From the NCBI RefSeq assembly GCF_023278565.1, contig NC_064675.1:4650001-4714000 (forward strand): a DNA stretch of 64,000 nucleotides. The letters are read 5' to 3'. The DNA is from Colletotrichum lupini (taxonomy: Eukaryota; Ascomycota; Sordariomycetes; Glomerellales; Glomerellaceae). Shown here piece after piece: positions 1 to 11,377 of the stretch. The position numbers were made by a program, and so were the translations under genes. How positions within the stretch are numbered: the stretch's first letter is position 1; every line of letters begins with the position of its first letter. The notes beneath the pieces are model-generated. The model was not told the DNA's origin. It saw nothing but the letters and a program-made list of their open reading frames with translations, and did no database searches.

Positions 1-36
1 AAAGCAATGGGAAGACGTTCACGATAGCCGTTCAAG

Positions 37-739
37 ATGGGCGTCTTCTCACCTGACAGTCTTCCGTCAGAGATTCTCCACGATATACTCAAGGTCCTCG
101 AGATTAGTGATCCATGAAAGCAAAACGACTAACACGCTATAGCATCTAAGCAAGCACGACCTCTGCAGCCTGTGCCTAGTAGGCCGCACATACGCAGCCT
201 TCGGCCTCCCCCACATCCTCAAGCTCGTCGCGTCAGAGCTCCAAGAGTCTCCAAAGAAGCCATTCGAATCGCCATCCTACATCCATCGGCTGACAAAAAG
301 CTGCTCACACGATATGCTAGAGTCCGTCGTCAAGCTCGGCGTACCCGCCGACGAGTTCAACGCGCAGGGCGAAGCGGCACTGCATGTGGCGGCCCGCCAT
401 GGCTGCGGGTGTGATTGCATTCGGATCCTTTTGGCTGAATCCGCGAACCCGGACGTGGAGAGCCGTCTTGGGTGGACGCCGCTCATGATTGCGACGAGAT
501 ACGGCCATGTTGAAGCCATCGCGGAGTTGATACGCGGCGGTGCTCGGCTGGATCGGAAAGGGTTTCATGGCTGGACGGCTCTACATGTCGCAGGCCAGAA
601 CGGCCGGGAGGATATCTTCGAATTGCTTGTAAGGGCGGGAGCAAGTCTGAGGATTGCCGATAATGATGGTTTGAAGGCGGCCGATACTCCTGTAGGAAGG
701 GTAAGCAGTCATCTCCCATGCCAATATGTGAGAAGGTGA
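37..739 (+). CDS. Small F-box / ankyrin-repeat protein
   Basis: Proposed exons are 37..93 and 143..739 (217 aa). The 49-nt intron starts with a weak GTCCTC donor but has a CTAAC branch site at about 129-133 and a TAG acceptor. Splicing restores a good N-terminal F-box: LPSEILHDILK is followed by HLSKHDLCSLCLVGRTY (residues about 9-36). Without this intron the frame stops at 115. About three ankyrin repeats follow (residues about 100-200), with the hallmarks ALHVAARHG, GWTPLMIATRYGH and GWTALHVAGQNGR. In the family, the F-box binds Skp1 of an SCF ubiquitin ligase and the ankyrin repeats bind the target; here both roles are inferred. A strong donor (GTAAGC) at 701 follows the last repeat, so the true 3' end may lie in a further exon. 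Such F-box/ankyrin genes are numerous and variable in filamentous fungi. Confidence 0.6.
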
Positions 740-1623
740 CACAGGCTGCTGGTTTCCTCCGGTATCCCACTGCTATGATTCTGGAATGAGACAATCCCGC
801 GCTTGGCTGCTGTAGATGAGTTGAAGGAAAAGACATCCCATTGGCATTGCAGCTAACTGCCTTAATCACCCAAGAGTATCGTGCGCATTTACGCATGCCT
901 CATCGAGCTGAGAATAGGGCGTGCTCTCCCCTCATGATTACTGATCTGTTGTTTCTGCTTACACAATCTTCAACATCTAAATCCTTCACCGGGCCCTTCA
1001 CCGAACATTACATGTCATTGCTAACCCGACGCGGAATGGGCCATTTCACTCTCTGGAGAATACGAACACACGTGCCGTCGTGCACGGTACTTCCGAGTCG
1101 ACGAGGCAGTCAAGGTATCTCACGGCGTCAAGCCATCCAATTGCCGAATCGAGTCAAAGGCTGCAGTGCGTATATGTATTTCTTAGACCGGGATCAGAAG
1201 TCACCTCACTTCCGGGAAGGATCCGATTGTACGCAGGGGCAAAGCACCGGCAGCTCCATAATTCGCTCCGTCTTACGGCATTAGCTCGCTCAACCGATCT
1301 CCGGATACACTGCCCCGCCTTGCGGGCCGTGGCTTTATATGTCTTACACTTGCGAGCGGGGCACCGGGGCTAACCTATCGGGGTACGCCGTCGCGGCCGC
1401 TAGGGCCTATATAGCATATGATTCATCGCGGCTATGCGTTTCCAGGTGCAGATCACCCGTATACAGGGTGTCTTGCCTGCATCGTGCCAGATGAACATTC
1501 CAAACGCTAGTAGTGTGTGTGTGCGTGTATCTGAACTCATTGTGAGGAGTAGAAATAGCCATTGACTTCTCTTCACTCCTGACCATCACAATTACTCAGT
1601 ATCCTCCAGACATTGAGAATCAC
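740..1623. other. Intergenic, no supportable gene
   Basis: This may contain a last exon of the upstream F-box gene: acceptor-like AGs occur at 815 and near 852, but neither continues a recognisable repeat. The rest is the promoter of the GST-like gene. A short TG-rich tract lies at about 1509-1523. No RNA gene or repeat element was recognised. Confidence 0.4.
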
Positions 1624-2598
1624 ATGAACGCCACATTAACACAGTCCGACAATCAGCACCTCAACTCAGCTTCGCCCGCCATGGACGCCTCGAACAAGCC
1701 CACAATCACGTTCTACGACATCATCCTCGATCCAAAAGCCTATCCAATGGCACCGAACCCGTGGAAGACACGGTACGTAAAACACCCCCGCCTCCGCATT
1801 TCACTCGCGGGTAGAAAGAATTCAAACCGGCTAACATTCTACAGCTTCGCGCTCAACTTCGCCAAAGTCCCCTACCGCACAACCTGGGTTCCCCTCAACG
1901 CCGTCGCCGAGACACGCAACTCACTCCAACTCCCCGCCAACCGCAGACACGACGATGGCACTGACTTCCCCACCCTGCCAATCATCCGCGACCCCCTCGC
2001 CTCTTCCTCCAGCTCGGGAGAGAAGAAGGAAATCCTGGTGGGCGACTCATTCGACATCGCGCTGCACCTGCAAAGAACCTACCTCGCCGACAAAAAGCAC
2101 CAACTCTTCCAGGACGGAGAAAACGGCAGCAGCACCGTATCTCTGCACCGCATCTTCAACGCTTTCGTAGACCAAGTCTTCAGCCAGTACGGCGCCCCGC
2201 TCGGCGGTTTCTACATGCCCCTCGACCCGCGCACCGCCGAGGCCGACAGGCAGTCGTTCCTGGACCGGTTCCCAGGCAAGAAGTGGGAGGACCTCGAGAT
2301 CCCACCCGGTTCGGAGGTCAGGAAAAAGATGCTGTCGGATTTCGAGACGAACTTGGAGGCTAAGCTCGGTCCCTGTTTTCCTGCCGGGGGAGCGGGTCCA
2401 TTTATGGACGGGCGCGAGAGCCCCGTGTATGCGGACTTTATTGTCGGTGGCTGGTTACAATTTATGAGAGGGTGTTTGCCTGAGTGGGAGCCGTTGAGGA
2501 ATGAGTGGTCTGGTGGGAAGTGGGGGAGGCTCTTTGATGCGCTTCAGGAGTGGACGGACGTAGATGGGCGAGAGGGCGTCATCCCGGCCAGGCCATGA
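1624..2598 (+). CDS. Glutathione S-transferase-like protein (GstA/UstS type)
   Basis: Exons are 1624..1772 and 1845..2598. The 72-nt intron (GTACGT, CTAAC branch site, CTACAG) has no stop and keeps frame, so an unspliced reading frame also exists. The spliced product is 300 aa, or 281 aa if the in-frame ATG at 1681 is used; the family usually starts close to its TITFYDI strand, which favours 1681. The N-terminal thioredoxin-like half shows TITFYDI, then WKTR joined across the splice to FALNFAKVPYRTTWV. The helical C-terminal half ends with the segment YADFIVGGWLQFMRGCLPEW. This is the architecture of fungal GSTs related to UstS, which conjugate glutathione to small molecules, sometimes within secondary-metabolite clusters. 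No biosynthetic cluster is visible nearby, so the substrate is unknown and a detoxification role is only inferred. Confidence 0.85.
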   Translation: MNATLTQSDNQHLNSASPAMDASNKPTITFYDIILDPKAYPMAPNPWKTRYVKHPRLRISLAGRKNSNRLTFYSFALNFAKVPYRTTWVPLNAVAETRNSLQLPANRRHDDGTDFPTLPIIRDPLASSSSSGEKKEILVGDSFDIALHLQRTYLADKKHQLFQDGENGSSTVSLHRIFNAFVDQVFSQYGAPLGGFYMPLDPRTAEADRQSFLDRFPGKKWEDLEIPPGSEVRKKMLSDFETNLEAKLGPCFPAGGAGPFMDGRESPVYADFIVGGWLQFMRGCLPEWEPLRNEWSGGKWGRLFDALQEWTDVDGREGVIPARP

Positions 2599-2931
2599 GA
2601 AGACAGTCTTCCCGTAGACAAGGGTCTTCTTAGCAGGTGTTCACTCTGAACTCTACAAGTATGGAGTTCTTGATCGCAGGGACTGAATTGGCTCCAAAAG
2701 GTTCGCGGCTTTCATAGTTCAAACGTTTGCTTGCTTCAAATATTATCCTTGCCATGAAGCGTTCGTGGTGTGGTCTTTGTCCACACTATCCCGTCAACAT
2801 ACGCTTGCGAGCAAGTCTCGCTACGCTCCCACGACGAATCGAGTATTCCAACCAAACATCTCAACATCTGATGAGATCCAAACAAGACGCATCAGCCTTC
2901 AAACCTCCCCACCTTTCCACTCCCACCACAC
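2599..2931. other. Convergent intergenic, no gene seen
   Basis: This short spacer lies between the 3' ends of the GST-like gene and the minus-strand secreted-protein gene. It should hold both 3' UTRs. Nothing else was recognised. Confidence 0.5.
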
Positions 2932-3360
2932 TTAAGCGGCACCGCAGTAAGCGCTCTTCCACAACAACCCATTCGAGCTCCTAGAAGCAACGCAGCCTCC
3001 CGAGCCGCTATTAAACCCAATCCGCCCCTTGGCGCCGCCGCAGTTGTACCCGTCATACAGATCGCACCCGCCGCTCGTCTGGGCCCCGTTACCCCGCCAC
3101 GCGCCGGCGACGTTGAGACTCCCGCTGGCGCCCGGCATACCGAGCGAGAAGCAGTCGCCCGCGCTCCCGCCGCTGACGTACTCGGCCGCGCGCGGGGAGC
3201 GGGTCCACCACGCCGCCGTCTCGCTGGTGTAGGCGGAGCAGCCGGAGTTGGAGTAGAAGTTGATCTGCACTGCTTTGCCGGATTCATAGTTTGCTGAAAC
3301 AGGGGTTGCCAGATGCAGGGCTGCTGCTGCGAGGAGCGTGAGGATGGATGGGGCGTACAT
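2932..3360 (-). CDS. Small secreted cysteine-rich protein
   Basis: Single exon, 142 aa. I chose the ATG at 3360 because the reading frame upstream of it looks like a leader, while MYAPSILTLLAAAALHLA is a clear signal peptide, probably cut after VSA near residue 24. The mature protein of about 118 aa has six cysteines (in SGC, GDC, GGC, YNC, GGC and AYC contexts), an even number suggesting three disulfide bridges. It is rich in Gly, Ser and Tyr, with several aromatic residues and no transmembrane segment after the leader. I do not recognise a named family. Small, secreted, cysteine-rich proteins of fungi include effectors, antimicrobial proteins and surface proteins, but nothing in the sequence decides between these. 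Confidence 0.75.
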   Translation of the reverse strand: MYAPSILTLLAAAALHLATPVSANYESGKAVQINFYSNSGCSAYTSETAAWWTRSPRAAEYVSGGSAGDCFSLGMPGASGSLNVAGAWRGNGAQTSGGCDLYDGYNCGGAKGRIGFNSGSGGCVASRSSNGLLWKSAYCGAA

Positions 3361-4281
3361 TTTGGGTGGTGGAGGAGCAGGTTTGTTCGATAGTCGTTTG
3401 TGAGAGATGGAGGAGTTGATGATGGGCAATAGGAAGTTTGCTTGAACTGGATGGCTGAGGGCTGGATGGTAGGTACTACAACCGCCCGAAGCTGAGGTTA
3501 TATACAAATCCTGCTCTCGAGATTTGAGGCTGCTAGCTGCCATTACGAAACCATCGACTCCATTCTGTAAAGCAGACAGACATTGAAGCAAAAGTTGATG
3601 CCTAGACTAATGGAATTCCGACTGGCTTCTTAGTAAGGACTGTCTTGGTACACTCTGCTAGACAATTCCACCTTCCAGTCTCGTCCCTAGGAGCCCGTAA
3701 TCGTGGGGACTCTCAGGAGTGGGCGCTGATTCAGCTGATCCTTTGATGCAACTTAAACTCGACGGGATGAACCACGCGGGAGGACCCGTCCCGCTTATTT
3801 CGGGCTGCAGCATGTATGGGCAAGGGTGTACCCTGCGGGTTCGGTAGCGGAATTCCGCCAGCCTCGGGAGCATCGAGGAAAAGAGGATAGTTGAGTTTCT
3901 TTCTATGCTTAGTTGGTCGAGACAACGGCGAGAGGACTTGTAAAGGCTCCGGAAAGATGTCTTGGATGAGCGATGACAACGTCAAAGTCACTAGATCACA
4001 TGGCTGAGCCCAAGGTGCGAGGAAATGTAGACGCCTGAAAATATCACCGTTTTCAGTAAATTCTCCTATTTTGGTCAAGATCATTTGCCGGTGGTAAGAT
4101 ACTGCGAACTTCTAGGCCTCGCCAATGCTGAACCTAAGGCAGTCAATAACAATGTCGAGCCGATGTCATCGCCTCGATGACACTCCACTTCGACTCTATC
4201 AAACAATTCTTCTCAACTCTAGTCCAATACCTATCGTCTCCAAAGCCACAGCTCCTGGAAACCCAACTCCTAAGGGAGGAA
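3361..4281. other. Intergenic, promoter of the secreted-protein gene
   Basis: The region holds the upstream region of the small secreted protein and the 3' side of the next minus-strand gene. The minus-strand open frame at 3731..4084 has no ATG-led domain or family resemblance and is not called. Confidence 0.4.
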
Positions 4282-5407
4282 TCACAAATCATCAATAAGA
4301 GGACTCAAACCCTGCGCCGTCCCAATCTTGTCCTCAAAAAACAGCTTCAACCGCTCAACACGCACCCGGTCCCCCATAAACCTCTCAAACTCGACCGGAT
4401 TCGTCGTCTCGACATCCATGATCCCGGGATACCCCGCCGGCGGCGCCGCATCCTTCCTCACACTCCACAACCCCGCGGCCGTCGCCGCCGACTGATACTC
4501 ATCGCTCAGCATAAAGTTGTGAAGCAACTTCGCGCCCTCCGGATGCGGCGCGTCCCTGAAGATAGCCGCCCTCTGCGCCCACGTCACAAAGGTGCCATTA
4601 GTGGGTATGGACACGTTCAGCGGCGCCGGGGGAGCGAGGCCGATGCCCGCGGTGAAGGTGGCCGAGAGAGTCGTGTTGGGCGAGGTAAGGAGGGTGACGG
4701 GCGTCCCGGTGCCGCGGACCCAGCGCGGGTTCTGCGCGAGGAGCTTTTCGAACCATTCGTGGCCGAACTGTTGCATGCTGTTGAAAGAGAGTGTCAGCTG
4801 AGTCTCAGCTACGATCTGTCTGGACAAAAGACTTGGCTCTTGGTTTAGGGGGGAAAGCCCGGAAGAAGTAGCTGTACTCACATCAGATCAAACGCATACA
4901 ACACCGCATCATCATCGTTAGGATACGTAAGAACAAGCCGATCCTTGAACCTCGGCTCCAAGAAATCCGCAAACTCTTGCGGGCCATCCTCCTCCCGGTC
5001 CGCATTCCAGATAAACGTCCACGCAAAAATCGAAACCCCGTACCACGCGCCGCGAACGTCCCGGAACGCGGGGTGGATCTTGTCAAAGTTGACGGGCTGA
5101 TAGTGCAGCAGTGCGCCCTCGAGGTCCCAGCGCGGGTAATCGTGCAAGGTCTGCAGGATCGCCGTGTCGACGTACAGCGCGCCCGCACCGCCGCCGGCAC
5201 CGCCGAGAGCGGAGAGGGCGAGCTGGCGGTCAATGTTCCCGTCGTGGAATTTGGACACGTCGACGGTGATGTTGAGCGTCATGCCGGGGAACCGGGACTC
5301 AAAGGCCCGCTTGAGGCCGTCTTGCTGGTTCGTCTCGTCGCCCCCGTGCCAGGCTGTGACGAGGTGGCGAGGCTGGTGGCGGTCAGAAGAGTTAAGCCGA
5401 TCATCAT
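4282..5407 (-). CDS. Secreted periplasmic-binding-protein-like (ABC Fe3+-type SBP) protein, apparent frameshift
   Basis: The proposed exons are 5407..4882 and 4777..4282, minus strand, with a 104-nt intron (GTGAGT to CAACAG). The splice restores DLIMQQFGHEWF, a well-conserved block. The body resembles bacterial extracellular solute-binding proteins of the Fe3+/thiamine class (HGGDET near the N-terminus, the segment RLVLTYPNDDDAVLYAFDL, then NPRWVRGT and GTAQGLSPL near the C-terminus). Fungal members are secreted; their ligand is not established. The anomaly is at the 5' end. A good signal peptide (MMIGLTLLTATSLA, from 5407) lies in one frame, while the mature N-terminus (RHLVTAWHGGDE) lies in another with no own start, and no intron fits the gap of a few tens of bases. 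This may be a one-base indel, a sequencing error or a recent pseudogene. The first ATG within the mature frame is at 5282. Confidence 0.7.
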
Positions 5408-6872
5408 GGCGAGAGGGATTGGTCTAAGTCGATGATGAGGGGGTGAAGTGTGTAAGTATAATCCAAGCCGTGGAGGGAAGCTGAGGATGATGAGGATGAT
5501 TTTGCTCTGATGAGAAGTCATACTATGAGGGATGCGACATCCGCTATATGTACCAAAGTTGAACAACACCGCTATTGCTTGGAAACATCTTGCCGTGTAA
5601 GTCTACAACGAGACTACGGACCGGTCAACAGCATTGATTCTCCCACGGCATCTCTGTTCAGACCACTCCTCTGCTGAATAATTCAGATCATCCAGCCTAT
5701 GCCACCTTCAAGGCTCAACGTCGCAGAGCCTGCATGTTCTGACTCGACCCAGATCGCGACAACTTCAAAAAAATCTCAATGTTGGTAAGCATCGCCGTCA
5801 CAAGCAGCGTCTACACCAGAAAAGGTGGTGAATAAAAGAGCCGACGCGCGCGGTAGACTTACAAACCCAGTGGGGACCTCCAGCCCCGGCCGACCCCACC
5901 TCATGAAATAATGTCGCCGTAAGGTATTAGTCTGCTTCTCTCTAGCGTCTTCACCCCTCACTACATCGACCATGCCGCATTTTCTAGTGTTTATTGGAAA
6001 GAACATTTGCTTTGCCCTCCGTAATCGGAAGTATGGGCCGATACGTGCCACGGCCGTGCCGGTCAGGCCAAATTCCCTGATGAAGATGAACTTTGCCGAG
6101 ATATCGTGCAAGAACGGAAGAGGGCGAAAGTTGATGCCAGGGATTAGTTTGAATTCACATTACATGACGCACCGGGGCCATCCAAAATTTAAACAATAAG
6201 CTTATTCCAATACACGCCGCCGAACATTCTACAAGTGCACTTTACAGTATTTCGAGCGTTATTAAGCCCCGTATGAATAAACTCCCGACAACCTCTGATC
6301 GGCAAAAGCCAAAGTGAATGAGTGAGCCAAACTAGGTAGCGGATTCAATACTGTATGAGTGACAATAGCCGCTGCGGTGAACATAGTCGTCGTTGTCGTT
6401 CCTGCGACCATGATAAAGAAATTCCCCAATTAGGAAACATGCTTGCCATGGATGAACCACTTTTGCATCTTGACCTCGTGCTCGTTTTCGGATCGCCGGC
6501 CGCTTGGGGGCTGAGAGTGGGTAGGGGTCACTTCCCGTAGCTTGGTCAGCATCGCATGATACCTAGGCAACAAGACTTCCTGATCGGAAGCTGGCGTCGG
6601 AAGCGGGCAGCGCCATTCAATAAGGGTCCGACATGTTTCTATAAGACCACCTTACTGAACAATGAAGAGACGTGAGTCTCGCGGATTTCTCGTAGAATCA
6701 TTATTTCCCTGTAGTGGTGTCAGGAGCGAGGGCTCGCACTGACAGCATAAGACAGAGAATACAATGCAAATCTATTAATCTAGTACCATATTGAGAAAAA
6801 CAGCCAAACTCCAAAGCTATGCTACGAGGGAAGGGGGTATCTCAGCTCCGGACCATGCTACAACACCTAGCA
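5408..6872. other. Intergenic, no supportable gene
   Basis: This is upstream of the binding-protein gene and downstream of the hydrolase gene. The minus-strand frame at 5776..6111 has no recognisable domain or leader. Base composition is more even than in the coding parts. No RNA gene or repeat was recognised. Confidence 0.4.
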
Positions 6873-8788
6873 CTAGCTGCTCTCTGCTTCCAGAGCGCGC
6901 TTAGTGCCCTCCTTTGATGCCACATACTGATACACATTGGGGTCACCACCGGTCAACTTCAACAGATGACGCTCGTACGGCCCGAGGGGCTCCTCCACCA
7001 AGGTCCTCCCTCTGGGACTAGTAGGAGCATTCTCCTTAGGGCCACAGTACTCCCAAACCCAGCGACCATCAGAGTCGGCGTCGGCAGGATGCTTCATACA
7101 CTCTTGCTGATCCGACTTAGGTTCCCAGACTGGATGGTGCGGAACCGGGTCTTCATAAGCCGCATTCGAGTACACAAGCCGCCAATTCTTCTTCATAGCC
7201 GGGTTGTCCCACTCTCCAAGGTCATTCAACCCCAGGCCCTTGCAAGCCAGGCGGATACGGACCGATGAATGGATGCGCTCGTTCGTGTCCGTGAGGAAAG
7301 TAGCGGTTCGAGCATCCGTATGAGCATTGACTTGTTTGTACAAGCCAGGCGAGCGAATGATCTTTCCGGCCAAGGTGTAGAGAAGGTTCGAGGTCTTCTG
7401 AATAGAACCGAGACCCCAAGGCCGGAGGGGGTGGTTCTGGCCGTAGACGGGATCCATTGCCCACTTGATGCTTTTGTCCTTGATTTGGGCCCTGTAAAAA
7501 GAATTGGACTGCTGCACGCAGCGTTCGAGTGCGAGATGGTTAAACTCGACACCAATGGATGCCAGCTGATCCATCATCCCTGGATCGCAATGTTAGGTAT
7601 TGACCAGATACATCATGGAGGTAGGCTTACAGGCAAGAGTGATGTTAGAAATTCCCTGATCGTTCCAGCCGCCACCGCAGTTTGAGTGGTTTCCCGGGAA
7701 CCAGACTTGTCGAAGATCAGTCGTATGCCTATTAGCCTTAAGACGTTCCCAGACAGCTGGCTGGAAGGAATAGCGCGTCTCGTCGAGAGCCAGAGCCTGG
7801 AATGCGTGTTCGACTCTGTCAGACAGGCTCGTGTCCCAGAATCTGAACTCGCGGTTCGACGCGTAGATCCCGAGCTTGTTCAACCAAGCAATTTGAGGGA
7901 TGCCCAGGCTACCGACAGTGTCCCAGACGGCTGTTTTTGGTGTCAGTTGTGGAGTTACACTAGGGTTGGGGTTCCTTACCAACTGCTTTGACCTTGATGA
8001 TATCTCCTTGGCCCTCATTCTGTTTGACACGGGTCATGCCGAGCTATGCAGGTCAGCATCTAGCACTCTTCATCAGAGGGAACGTCGGATTTACCTTTTC
8101 TAGCCTGGCCCTGTACACCTCTGCCGCCCCCTCACCCTTGGGTTTGTTGTCGAACGGCATCGTGGGGAACTCGTCGCGGTAGCGGTGGTTGTTCCAGTTC
8201 TCCATGTCTTTAAAGATGGGCCAAAAGTGCTCGACACCTTCACGGGTCAAGAGTCCCAGGTCGGAAATCATGCCAGCGACGGAACGAACAATGTAAGCGC
8301 CACGAGAGAAGCCGACAAGGATGATCTCGTCGCCGTCGCAGTAGTTGGCGCACAGGAAGCTGTAAATGTTGCGAACTCGCTGTCGTGTATATTAGTACTT
8401 GTTCAACCCCCCTAATCAGATGGGAAAGGAGTCACGTACCTCTCCGAGACCGAGGCCGAAAGCACCGCCAGTAAGGGTGTCGAGGGTATTGCTGCCCGTG
8501 CCGACGCCAGACTCGTACTCGATGACTTGCATTCGACCATCGCTGCACCTCCGGCGAAAACACCTCGAGATGCGAGTCACATTTGAGGGAATCTGCAGCG
8601 ACCCCTTGGGCTTGAGGAGCGTGGGCTTAACGTATGCACTCTCTCTATGGGGTTCCAGTCAGCAGACAAGATCAGTGATACCAAGCTGGGGAAATTGATT
8701 TAGTGACATACGAATTCATCCAGGTGCCGTCGCAGCACACGATCAGTCTCTTCGGAGAGTAGCTCATGTTAGCGGCTGGGGCGACCAT
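6873..8788 (-). CDS. DUF2235 / Tle1-like alpha/beta hydrolase
   Basis: Six exons on the minus strand: 8788..8712, 8644..8440, 8379..8095, 8043..7980, 7930..7631 and 7579..6873. All junctions keep frame and give 545 aa. The start at 8788 yields MVAPAANMSYSPKRLIV; an in-frame ATG at 8767 is an alternative. Family landmarks appear in order: RLIVCCDGTWMNS (residues about 14-26), the nucleophile elbow GFSRG (about 117-121), VWDTVGSLGIP (about 212) and WFPGNHSNCGGGW (about 288-300). These are consistent with a Ser-Asp-His catalytic centre. DUF2235 includes the bacterial type VI secretion phospholipase Tle1 and is expanded in filamentous fungi, where function is mostly unknown. No signal peptide or membrane segment is evident, so a cytosolic hydrolase is inferred. 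The substrate, perhaps a lipid, is unproven. Confidence 0.88.
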
Positions 8789-11377
8789 GGCGAGCAGTAA
8801 CCTGTCAGCAAGAAGAGGGAGGAGAACGGCGTTGTCTCGTAGGTTCTAGGTGTAGGTGACGAGAGGCGATGGGAGCAGAAGAACTGATGGAGATGAGGCG
8901 GTGAACGGAGGGATGGACGTCAAATCAGAGTAGAAGGGAGAAACGGGAGTCAAGGGGGGATTCCGGATCGGTTGCCGAGTGTTTTGGTTGAGCCTGGGTT
9001 TCTTTGAACGTTGAGTGGATATCGTGAGACTTGCTATCTTTACCTTCCCAGGATACAGAAGCGGATGCTCCCTTCTTTATAACAACAGGGGGGGCGAACT
9101 GTGGGAAGCGCAAAGTACCGAACAAGGCATGCGGGAGGCACAGAAGAGGCATGAGGAAACGGAGCTAGGGAATCCGTAAGGCTACCCTATGAGGAGCTGT
9201 CGGGGAGGCATTCGCGAGTGAGATCCGGGCATTCCAGAGAGAGAGAGACATGAACAAGAGCAAGAGGAAGGAACCTGGAAGCGCGCAGGCGCGCCCTTCT
9301 CTCGCATCGCTCGCTTCCATCCACCACAGTTGCCCACTTGCGCGAGAAGGGTGGGAGGGAAAACAGCCAAGAACGAGGCTGAAGTCTGACATTGGGAGCA
9401 CAGAATAGGTAATAGGGAAGGACCAGGCAGGCGTTGCGGTGAGGGATGACTCTTGTGGCTGTTTGTTGAGCAAGAGCCCGGGGGCACAGCATTGCAGAAG
9501 AGAGGCGGGGCAAGAAGCGATCCAGGCACCAGAATAAGAGTTTGTAGCATCGAATACCTACCTTTGCGGCATTGGATGGTTCTTGCCGCCTTGATTGGTC
9601 GCCTTGCGGCTTACATCGTGTTTGAGCAGTGTACCTACCCTTGGGAAGGTATTTAGTACCTATGCAATGTAAGCGGGAAAGCGCAAATGTGGTGTTCTTG
9701 TCATCATTTGGGTGGATCGTGGGGGTGGGTGGTTGCACAGGGCAGGACTCGCTTGGCGGGGGCCGCCTTCCCATCATTGAGGACTCAATTTTCGGTGGCT
9801 TCTTGTGATGGGTGACACAGAGTTGCGGTAAGAGAAAAGGCATCTATTGGGCATCTCCGTTCAAGAACTTGAACGACAAAGACGAGTCTTGGAGTCACTT
9901 GCCGTGGAGGCGCTCAGCCTCGATGACATTACCAGTCACCTGCTCTCAAAGAATGGCTGAGAGGAACGAGTGTGAGCTCAGGGTAGTAATAGAGGAACAA
10001 ATCCGTCGTCAATTGAATGACAGAGCCTCCACAACGGACATTTTTAGGAATTTGCAGTATCATTCGAGTCGCCTGCCATAGGTCAGCTTCTTCAATCGCT
10101 AAAGAGCTTATAGAAATGAGCAGGCGGGCAGTGCCGCACATCTGCATCTCGCTGAGCCATTGAAGAGAGGCGTCTGGGCATTGGCAAGGAAGAGACGGCA
10201 CAGGGGAGAGCGACGGTCTCTTGCCTCTTGGGGCAGGTGACTGGGAGGTTCATTTCCACCAGAGGCGACGAGCAGGCGAACCAATTGACTGCAGACGTCT
10301 TGGGAAAGGTACTAAGGCAACCGTTTTGAGGCTCTCGATCCAGGGAGTTTCGTAACAAAATATGTCAACCGGGTTATGGAACTTTATTAGTATTGTTACT
10401 AGGTAGTTTACTGACATACAAATACAGTTGCACCAATTCGGACTAGACATATGTCGTGGGATGGGCATTATGTTAAGCTGACTAAACAAGTGACGACAAC
10501 AATAACAGAATCAAAGTTAAAAGGCACTACATTACCCGTCTGCCACTCACCATTCGGCAACTCTCAATCTTCCACAACCTTAGCTTCGCGGGAAAGCCGC
10601 CGTGCATACCCCGCCAAAAATGACTGCATCAAGCATCAGTTGTAAGACCATACCCATCAACATCTGTCCATCCAACCAGCCCAGCCCTACGATCGGGATT
10701 GCCCAGTCCCGCATCTCACCTCAGATTTGAGAACCACTCCCTGCTGTCCTAGGCCAACCCTCATGAACCTCGTGATCGTCAATAGCGCACACTGCGAATA
10801 CCCGTCGTGAGACCCTGCCTCAAGGTCAGACTTTGGAGCCGCATTAGACTATGCCGACGAAATGCGGGAGCGGGCATTCCGAGCAGTCATGATGGGATGA
10901 ACCATCCAGCCTTGAACAACATCAGCCAGAGAACTCTACCAAGCACTCTGTTTTCTACAGGAAAAACGTTCCGTCTTTCGAGTAACCGAATCAACGAAAA
11001 TACGCACCAGCGCAAGTGCTCACGCAAAACATTCCGTAATCAACCACTCCCAAAAAGCCTCCGCCACACCCGTATCCCGTCTGACTGTACCCTGCAGCCC
11101 AAACATCTCGAATGACTCCCGTCTTACTTGCCCCTCCAGCAATGAACCTTACCTAGTCTCTCATCCAATCCACATCCGCCTTCTTTCCTCTCCCTTCCCA
11201 AATCCCTAACCTCCAAAATCTCCCGCACGAAGGCCGCCGAATTTCTCACGATGTAGAACGCATCCACTAGCACCCAACTACCCACCACTGGCCCCCACAC
11301 TCACACGCAAAACCCACCCGGAACCCACCACGATGCTTACCTGGGGCCATTCTCCCCTCCAATACCTTCATCAACTC
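8789..11377. other. Long intergenic region, no supportable gene
   Basis: The left part is the promoter of the DUF2235 gene. Open frames on both strands (for example 9187..9843 minus) are short of domains, overlap each other and lack plausible leaders. GTACCTA-type motifs occur near 9630 and 9650. No RNA gene was recognised before the tRNA at 11378. Confidence 0.4.

Noticed and set aside
9187..9843. 218-codon minus-strand frame
   Set aside because: Overlaps two other minus-strand frames with no domain; likely composition-driven in a promoter region.
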